From the NCBI GenBank assembly GCA_025774405.1, contig JALGWB010000192.1, forward strand, positions 1 to 8,790: a stretch of DNA of 8,790 nucleotides. Direction: 5' to 3'. Shown here piece by piece: positions 1 to 4,389 of this stretch. The notes under the pieces were generated by a model, which did not search any database, was not told the DNA's origin, and saw nothing but the letters and a program-made list of their open reading frames with translations. Position numbers and translations under genes: made by a program. The number at the start of each line of letters is the position of its first letter. Position 1 is the stretch's first letter. Source of the DNA: a bacterium (GTDB taxonomy: Bacteria > Arandabacterota > Arandabacteria > Arandabacterales > Arandabacteraceae).

Positions 1-1282
1 GGATCTTCTGCAAGCTGTAGACCCTCCCCTCATCAAGCCGTAATAGATGCCGACCTTCCCTATGACACTTCCACAACCCAAACCCAATAACATTCCCATT
101 GTAACTTACCCACCTACACTCATGCTTGCACTCAGTCCACTCACCTTCATACAGAATGCGTCCCTCATAATCCATAACGAGCAACTTCTCTAACTTGGGT
201 CCTTTGCCCGTAACCTGTAGCCAAAACCGCTCACCTGGATCGAGCTCTTTGCCTTCCAGCTCCAGAGGTCGCTCAATCACCGCCACTATCCGTCTTGAAA
301 CATCATGACAAACAGCACTTCGTATCTGATAAGGCACCACCGAGATCAAAACACCACCAGGACCACGTATCTCAGTCCTCCCATCACCACTGAAGAGAGC
401 CACCTGACCAGTAATTGACCGCCCCACTCGCTTGCCCTCCCCACTTATCTCAACTCTGTGTCTCCATCTAATCAGGCTATCCCTGAGAGTTCCATCTTCC
501 CCCACCGCAAGAAACATCAATGCGAACATACCACGTGGATGCCCATACTCGTTCACGTAGTAGTGCGACTTCCGCACCGGCACAAGTTCAACAGGGAACC
601 TCCTGCCAACCCGAACTTCACCTTGCTCTGCAAACTCATTGAGCACCACATAGGCACTATCACCTTCAACCTTGACTACCCATACAGGTTCTAACTCCGG
701 AACACCCTCCCAATCATATTCGGGCAGGCGTGGCTCCTCCCCAAGGTCTGTTGCCTCAGGTGGTGCCATGTTGATACCCCCATGGTACACTCTGATGGCG
801 TCAATGTGGTTGTGTGACCCATCGAGAAGCAGGATCCTCTCCACACCGTCGATCTCCACTGGTCTAAGCCTGATATAACCCAGTGATGCCTCACCTTCCC
901 TGAGCCACAAGTTCCAATAGCCTACACTCACTGGCACCTTAGCAGCTCGACCAGAAATCTCAGGAAATTCCTCATCAGAATCAAGCAACTCCCAGCCACG
1001 GGAGGGATGAAAACCTCCAACCATCACAACTGAACTGTCCTCTGAAACCAACTCATAGCCCAATTGATACCCACTCACCAAACCACCAGGGATGCTCTCT
1101 ATCACAACATGGGCACGTATGATACCTGACCCATGGTAGGTATCCACAATCTCTGTAAGATCAGGCTGAAGTGAGTTGCTGAAGTGGATTCTTACAACAC
1201 CACCCTGATCTGCCATCGCTGTTGGGCAAACCAGGGCAACGAGCAATCCAAACGCTGTAATTGCTGCTTTGCAGCTCCTCAT
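1..1282 (-). CDS. Exported beta-rich protein of unknown function, C-terminus beyond left edge
   Basis: The frame is open from an ATG at 1282 to the window edge: 427 codons with no stop, so the C-terminus lies outside. A GGAGGGG ribosome binding site sits six bases before the start. Residues 1-24 form a signal peptide: short basic start, hydrophobic core (AFGLLVALV) and an AMA cleavage site before DQ. The mature part begins with alternating hydrophobic and polar stretches typical of beta sandwiches (VVRIHF, RAHVVIES, YQLGYELV), which suits a cell-surface or periplasmic protein. Around residues 396-415 there is a small cysteine cluster (CKHEC, then WKC). I do not recognise the family. The first 150 residues recall the exported beta domains common in Eisenbacteria-like genomes, but that is an impression, not a match. 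It is divergent from the MscS-type gene, with 236 bases between the starts. Confidence 0.85.
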   Translation of the reverse strand, partial: MRSCKAAITAFGLLVALVCPTAMADQGGVVRIHFSNSLQPDLTEIVDTYHGSGIIRAHVVIESIPGGLVSGYQLGYELVSEDSSVVMVGGFHPSRGWELLDSDEEFPEISGRAAKVPVSVGYWNLWLREGEASLGYIRLRPVEIDGVERILLLDGSHNHIDAIRVYHGGINMAPPEATDLGEEPRLPEYDWEGVPELEPVWVVKVEGDSAYVVLNEFAEQGEVRVGRRFPVELVPVRKSHYYVNEYGHPRGMFALMFLAVGEDGTLRDSLIRWRHRVEISGEGKRVGRSITGQVALFSGDGRTEIRGPGGVLISVVPYQIRSAVCHDVSRRIVAVIERPLELEGKELDPGERFWLQVTGKGPKLEKLLVMDYEGRILYEGEWTECKHECRWVSYNGNVIGFGLWKCHREGRHLLRLDEGRVYSLQKI

Positions 1283-1518
1283 GCAGCCCCTCCAATCAAT
1301 CCACCTAGACCATACCGAATCAGCCAGCACAGTCAAGCGCAGACCCATTCCCGTTGGGGAAGGGGTGAGGAGATGGTGACTCACATGGGCTACGCGAGGT
1401 CACCCCAAATGGACACCTGGAGTGAAAGAAGGATTGTGCTTGAATGAGACAGGAGAAGGGTATTTCTATTCTTACATAGAGACTCACGAGATCTGGCAGA
1501 TTATGTGGAGGTGATACC
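1283..1518. promoter_or_regulatory. Divergent intergenic region with two inverted repeats
   Basis: This 236-base spacer separates two divergent starts and should hold both promoters. It contains TTCCC-GTTG-GGGAA at 1348-1361, and GGTGAC (1375-1380) paired with GTCACC (1399-1404) across 18 bases. The second could be an operator or an RNA hairpin in either leader. I see no convincing -35/-10 pair. The ribosome binding site of the right-hand gene is GGAGGTGA at 1507-1514. Confidence 0.3.
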
Positions 1519-2250
1519 ATGCTTCTAGACATCTCACCAGTGATAGGGATTGTCACAAGCCGCGACCTTCTGATATCGATTATCATAGTGGTTCTCTCTG
1601 GAGTTGCAGCAAGGATTCTAACAGCAATACTTGTGCGCCTGCGAGCTTCACTCAGCAATGTTAGCAAGTCGATCTATGTCCTGGTCTTCGCAATTTCCAT
1701 CTTCATCGGTTTGAAAAGACTGGAGGTAAGCGAGAACATCACCCGCCTTATAGACGCAGTTGCCTATGTTGCAATTGTGCTTGCCTCCGCCTACCTCGTA
1801 ACAAGGATTTTCCAGGTGCTCCTGCTCTGGTATTCATCCAATGTTGCATCGCGCACTGAAACGAGGATCGATGACGAGTTCCTGCCCCTGTTTCAACGTC
1901 TCATCAACATTGGTGTCTATACAATTGCCCTCGTCATGATACTTGCCCACTTTGGGCAGAACATCTCTGCAATAATTGCAGCTCTGGGCGTCAGCTCCTT
2001 GGAAATTGCATTGGCTTCAAAGGAGATAATAGAGAATACCTTTGCTGGCTTCATAATCCTGATTGATAGACCCTTCACAATCGGTGACAGGATAAAACTC
2101 GCAAGCGGGGAGACAGGTGTGGTGAAGTACATTGGACTCAGGAATACCAAGATCAGGATGGAAACCGATGAGAGGCAGCTCCTGATCGTTCCCAATCTCG
2201 AGATAATGCGCACGCGAATCCAGAACTTCACCGAAGAAAAATTCCGATAA
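1519..2250 (+). CDS. MscS-family mechanosensitive channel lacking the C-terminal cage domain
   Basis: An inner-membrane channel that would open under membrane tension and release solutes on hypo-osmotic shock. Hydrophobic helices lie near residues 18-40, 52-66, 78-105 and 128-145. They are followed by the pore-lining helix (about 151-178), with the Gly/Ala/Ser-rich pattern IIAALGVSSLEIALASKEI, and then the family signature DRPFTIGDRI (183-192), which starts the beta domain. The beta domain runs through the IVPNLEIM stretch (223-230) to NFTEEKFR. At 243 residues it ends where E. coli MscS (286 residues) enters its alpha/beta cage. The other two frames just after the stop show no cage-like continuation before they too stop, so this is a naturally short protein or an old truncation, not a simple frameshift. 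The start is fixed by GGAGGTGA four bases before the ATG. It is monocistronic by context. Confidence 0.9.
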   Translation: MLLDISPVIGIVTSRDLLISIIIVVLSGVAARILTAILVRLRASLSNVSKSIYVLVFAISIFIGLKRLEVSENITRLIDAVAYVAIVLASAYLVTRIFQVLLLWYSSNVASRTETRIDDEFLPLFQRLINIGVYTIALVMILAHFGQNISAIIAALGVSSLEIALASKEIIENTFAGFIILIDRPFTIGDRIKLASGETGVVKYIGLRNTKIRMETDERQLLIVPNLEIMRTRIQNFTEEKFR

Positions 2251-2337
2251 TCGGGTCAGAGTAAGAAACTGCCAAGACTATTAGCCGTAGAACCCCCGAA
2301 GATGGCTAAGCATGCCCAAGTTCGGACGTTCCGAGCA
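2251..2337 (+). other. Spacer with two hairpins after the MscS-type gene
   Basis: TTAGCC (2281-2286) pairs with GGCTAA (2304-2309) around a 17-base C-rich loop. A tighter hairpin follows: 2320-2326 pairs with 2330-2336, seven pairs including one T-G, with loop CGT. Neither is followed by a T run, so a classical intrinsic terminator is not shown. The second ends one base before the GTGCG that opens the structured RNA candidate. It could be part of that RNA, or the transcription-terminator-like target beside which some group II introns insert. Confidence 0.35.
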
Positions 2338-2530
2338 GTGCGCGCCCTCTATTCGTTTCGTAAAGAATGCGTAACCACCTCAAGGGACAGAACTATCTGC
2401 ACCAAATAGAGGAGGCACGTGACCCTAGGTAGCCGCTTGAGCGATGATGGGCTATCACCCCAGGCAAACTTCCACAAGAGATTGTGGTGTCCCCAAGCGG
2501 GAACCAATGTAAACTTACCTGACACGAGTG
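2338..2530 (+). ncRNA. Structured RNA candidate, possibly 5' part (domain I) of a group II intron
   Basis: No protein gene is supported here, but complementary segments nest cleanly. CCTCTATT (2346-2353) pairs with AATAGAGG (2405-2412) and encloses two hairpins: 2354-2359 with 2365-2371 (one bulge) and CAGA/TCTG (2388-2399). A second arm stacks CGTG (2418-2421) on CACG (2523-2526), then AGGTA (2427-2431) on TACCT (2516-2520), then CCGCTTG (2433-2439) on CAAGCGG (2494-2500). Inside that arm are TGAT/ATCA (2445-2457) and a perfect six-pair hairpin CCACAA-GAGA-TTGTGG (2472-2487). The GAGA loop is of GNRA type only when read on the plus strand. The segment opens with GTGCG, the group II intron 5' consensus, and the order of short motifs resembles domain I of bacterial and cyanobacterial IIB introns as I remember them. 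No reverse transcriptase and no domain V hairpin follow, so an intron would be a truncated relic. Confidence 0.45.
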
Positions 2531-2678
2531 TTAAAAAATGATTACACCGGCGTGGTACGCACTGCTACACCCGCCCGGCCCATGGCTCTGCGAACTAGAC
2601 TACCCACATTCGTCTACGAATTCCCGACAATTGATGGCCTTTGAACAGTCGGGAACACTGAACCCTGGTTCCCCACAG
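2531..2678. other. Non-coding stretch with strong inverted repeats between convergent ends
   Basis: ATTCG-TCTA-CGAAT lies at 2608-2621. It is followed by TTCCCGAC (2621-2628), which pairs perfectly with GTCGGGAA (2648-2655) across 19 bases. An overlapping GGGAAC (2651-2656) can instead pair with GTTCCC (2668-2673). No T tract follows on either strand, so a simple terminator is not proven. The hairpins could end the minus-strand transcript that stops at 2679, or be further domains of the RNA candidate to the left. No credible protein is seen. Confidence 0.35.
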
Positions 2679-2978
2679 CTATCCTCGGTCATGCTTCCTG
2701 AGGAGCTTCCGCCACTCCCACAGCAGCACTATAAGCACCCAGGTCGGACCGGCAGGAGCCAGCAAACGAAGCCAAGAGGGTCCTAGATCACGATTGACCA
2801 GCGCCACCGAGATGGTTACAAGTACAATGGTTACAGACACAAGCAGAAGAAGTGCCCGCAAAAGTCTTTCTCTCGTCCAGCCGTAGTGTAAAGCAGCCAG
2901 GTGAATAATCGTTACAGCTATGCCAGCACCGGCCCCTGTCAAACTAGCCATCCAGGTTCCAACTGGAATTTCCTCCAT
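2679..2978 (-). CDS. Small three-helix membrane protein of unknown function
   Basis: The 99-residue product has three hydrophobic segments, near residues 8-32, 39-62 and 68-88. The first is rich in Gly and Ala (ASLTGAGAGIAVTIIHLAAL) and the second is LLRALLLLVSVTIVLVTISVALV-like. It ends in a basic tail (RKLLRKHDRG), which by the positive-inside rule puts the C-terminus in the cytoplasm. The start is supported by GGAGGGG seven bases before the ATG. It lies 70 bases downstream of the cysteine-ladder gene on the same strand with no terminator between, so the two are probably co-transcribed. I do not recognise the family. A role in anchoring or exporting the neighbouring protein is a guess from position only. 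Confidence 0.7.
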   Translation of the reverse strand: MEEIPVGTWMASLTGAGAGIAVTIIHLAALHYGWTRERLLRALLLLVSVTIVLVTISVALVNRDLGPSWLRLLAPAGPTWVLIVLLWEWRKLLRKHDRG

Positions 2979-3048
2979 AACACACCCCTCCAGCTAAAGC
3001 TACCTATCCAACCAACGATGTCCCTAAGGCCTGAAGACCCTGCAGATA

Positions 3049-3483
3049 CTATGTTTCAGGACATACTGGGCAAACTGTGACACTTCCAGGCAACGTAGGA
3101 TCAACTACGTTCGGCGGAGCGTTGTCTCCGCATTCTCTTAGACACATCGTCTTAGGTACACATCCCGAGATGAGGCAGCCGCTCATCAAGCACGCACTCC
3201 CCAGACAAGTACTCCCTGAGCAACCCGAGCCAAAACAGATGCTACCAAAACAACCACTCCCAAGGCAAACACTTCCAAGACAGACACTCCACGGCGGCAC
3301 CACGCTAGGAGCCAGGTCATCCCTCTGGGGAGCCTCTTCCCGGGCATCATCATAGGTCTTCTCCCAGCTCATAAGAGTTGCCTCAAGCTGGGCAGCAAAG
3401 AGTGGTGAGTAGTCGCCTGTCCGAGCCACGGGAGCGACTAAGCCAATCGCTAACAGAAAGACTAACAGCTTAAGCCGACACAT
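3049..3483 (-). CDS. Exported cysteine-ladder protein with nine Cys at five-residue spacing
   Basis: The 144-residue product starts at the ATG at 3483, where GGGAGGTGA lies six bases upstream. An in-frame ATG nine codons earlier lacks such a site. Residues 1-21 are a signal peptide (MCRLKLLVFLLAIGLVAPVA), then a charged linker (about 25-62) rich in Asp and Glu. From residue 67 the pentapeptide xC(L/F)GS repeats eight times, placing cysteines at 68, 73, 78, 83, 88, 93, 98, 103 and 108. Four more follow: MCLREC (114, 118) and the CPVC end (138, 141). The last two repeats degrade to CLMS and CLIS. The pattern x-C-L/F-G-S fits the central L/F of a pentapeptide-repeat beta-helix, with Cys at the outward-facing neighbouring position. 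Alternatives are a metal-binding or cross-linked envelope protein, or a modified peptide precursor. No modifying enzyme is seen nearby. Confidence 0.75.
   Translation of the reverse strand: MCRLKLLVFLLAIGLVAPVARTGDYSPLFAAQLEATLMSWEKTYDDAREEAPQRDDLAPSVVPPWSVCLGSVCLGSGCFGSICFGSGCSGSTCLGSACLMSGCLISGCVPKTMCLRECGDNAPPNVVDPTLPGSVTVCPVCPET
3160..3285 (-). repeat. 15-bp tandem coding repeat (xC[L/F]GS)
   Basis: Eight copies of a 15-base unit plus a final Gly-Cys encode the cysteine ladder. Cys codons alternate between TGT and TGC, Gly uses all four codons, and Ser uses AGT, AGC and TCG, while the amino acids stay fixed. That suggests an old repeat kept by protein-level selection, not a fresh slippage product. 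Copies near the N-terminal side are most alike; the last ones drift. Confidence 0.8.
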
Positions 3484-3642
3484 CACTTTCACCTCCCACT
3501 GTGTTCCCAAGAGGGTCTTAACCTCGCTTGCAAACAGAGCAAGAATCGTGCCAGCTGCCAGCGTTCCACATGCCCACTGGGTGGACTGAGGAGGCTACAT
3601 TCACGAGATCAATGGATAGCGTACCGATCAAGGGTGTTCTCC
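3484..3642. other. Leader of the cysteine-ladder gene
   Basis: A 159-base spacer. It holds the inverted repeat CTTGC (3519-3523) / GCAAG (3531-3535), about 40 bases before the cysteine-ladder start and possibly a leader hairpin, and a short CCAC/GTGG hairpin near 3575-3585. No promoter boxes are convincing and no gene is supported. Confidence 0.2.
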
Positions 3643-3801
3643 TCACGCTGTTTCCCATCCCTGGGTAATGTGGCTATGGGACGGATTCCCACTTCGGAAG
3701 ATTGGCAACTGGTATTCATTGAAAAAGCAGATGTGGATATCCCGATTTGCCAGGTGAAGATGCTTGCACTTCCAACACTGGGGCATCGGTACCGTCGTCA
3801 T
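3643..3801 (-). CDS. 52-residue CxxC small protein
   Basis: A short gene in the spacer below the restriction enzyme. The start at 3801 follows a purine-rich GGGAGGGGGAG directly upstream. The product has C9 and C12 (CWKC followed by KHLHL), C25 in CFF, then LPIFRSG (32-38), H42, H44 and QGWE. This order (C-x2-C, a later C-x-F, an IP-like turn, Ile, x2, Gly, then His and a Gly-acidic end) matches a widespread family of about 50-70 residue uncharacterised bacterial proteins that I recall with the form CxxC...CxAFP..IP..I..G...H.....GD. The four Cys/His positions suggest zinc or another metal, which is inference. Its tail is a little shorter than the usual form and lacks the final GDxGIxF. It sits 90 bases after the restriction gene on the same strand and could be read through. 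Confidence 0.55.
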   Translation of the reverse strand: MTTVPMPQCWKCKHLHLANRDIHICFFNEYQLPIFRSGNPSHSHITQGWETA

Positions 3802-3891
3802 CTCCCCCTCCCGATGCTATACCCGCACCCTATGAACCCGACTCCCTTCCAAATCACCATCGGGGAAAAGACACTGTTGTCACGTCTAGCT

Positions 3892-4389
3892 CTACTGCGA
3901 TGTTTCTGAGGATAACCTGATGACATTCTCGTCCACAGATGGATACAGAGCGTCAATATCCTTCTGAATCTCAATGGTGAGCTTCAGAGCTGTGACTATG
4001 CGACAGTACCTACGAATCTCTTCGATGGTAAGCCTACGATCATTACGGTCCCTACGATCCTTGAGCCACTTCTCACAGACCTGATAGCCGCCAATCTGAT
4101 ACTGCCAAACGTCGTGGGGAACCGGGGCGAAGTATTGAGTGGCGTTGATATAGACGCGCTGCGACCTCGGATCGTAGCGCAAGCCTTTCCTGCCTTTCGC
4201 AATGTTGCTATCACCATCACCCTCGAAGCGGCAAGATGGCGGATCGAGCTCCGGCGACTTGAGAAGATGCAGTGCAACCAACCTTTCGCCGAGCGCCGCC
4301 ATCTGCTCAAAAAGTGAAGCATCGGAGGTGAAGGGCACACGCGGAAAGTCTCTCTTCAGGAACTCAGCGTACTTGGTCCGGTAGGTCAT
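3892..4389 (-). pseudogene. C-terminal part of the restriction-modification enzyme, out of frame
   Basis: Reading from an in-frame ATG at 4389, the 165 residues continue the upstream enzyme without a visible gap in homology: TYRTKYAEFLKRDFPRVPF, then GERLVALHLL (34-43), a Tyr-Ile-Asn turn (RVYINATQYF, 78-87) and VWQYQIGGYQVCEKWLKDR (94-112). This set is the usual end of the type ISP-like restriction/methylase family and belongs to the target-recognition C-terminal domain. The frame changes between the upstream FHYIYAVLY and this TYRTKY. Relative to the common AVLYSPTYR pattern the DNA is about five bases short (net shift -2), leaving a single G between the TAT and ACC codons. This is either a true inactivating deletion or a sequence error. 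Separate re-initiation at the ATG, 25 bases before the upstream stop, is possible, but I see no good ribosome site. Confidence 0.8.

Noticed and set aside
1184..1447. 87-codon plus-strand frame
   Set aside because: Antisense to the start and signal peptide of the left-edge exported protein; no ribosome site.
2338..2678. RNase P RNA, tmRNA, SRP RNA or group I intron
   Set aside because: I looked for the RNase P GAGGAAAGTC box, the tmRNA TTCGAC and TTCGA ends, the SRP GGAAGCAGCAG core and group I P7 motifs and found none on either strand.
2538..2786. 82-codon plus-strand frame
   Set aside because: Overlaps the end of the membrane-protein gene, lacks a ribosome site, and has random-looking composition.
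3077..3355. Plus-strand frame with a Pro/Gln/Leu repeat (LPRQ, LPKQ)
   Set aside because: It is the complement of the cysteine-ladder repeat. The minus strand has the signal peptide and ribosome site; this one has neither.
3798..3860. 20-codon minus-strand frame whose TGA overlaps the ATG of the CxxC gene
   Set aside because: Could be a coupled leader peptide, but it is too short, has no ribosome site I can point to, and no family pattern.
3634..3909. 91-codon plus-strand reading frame
   Set aside because: No ribosome site, no domain, and it overlaps the CxxC mini-gene and the end of the restriction gene on the other strand.
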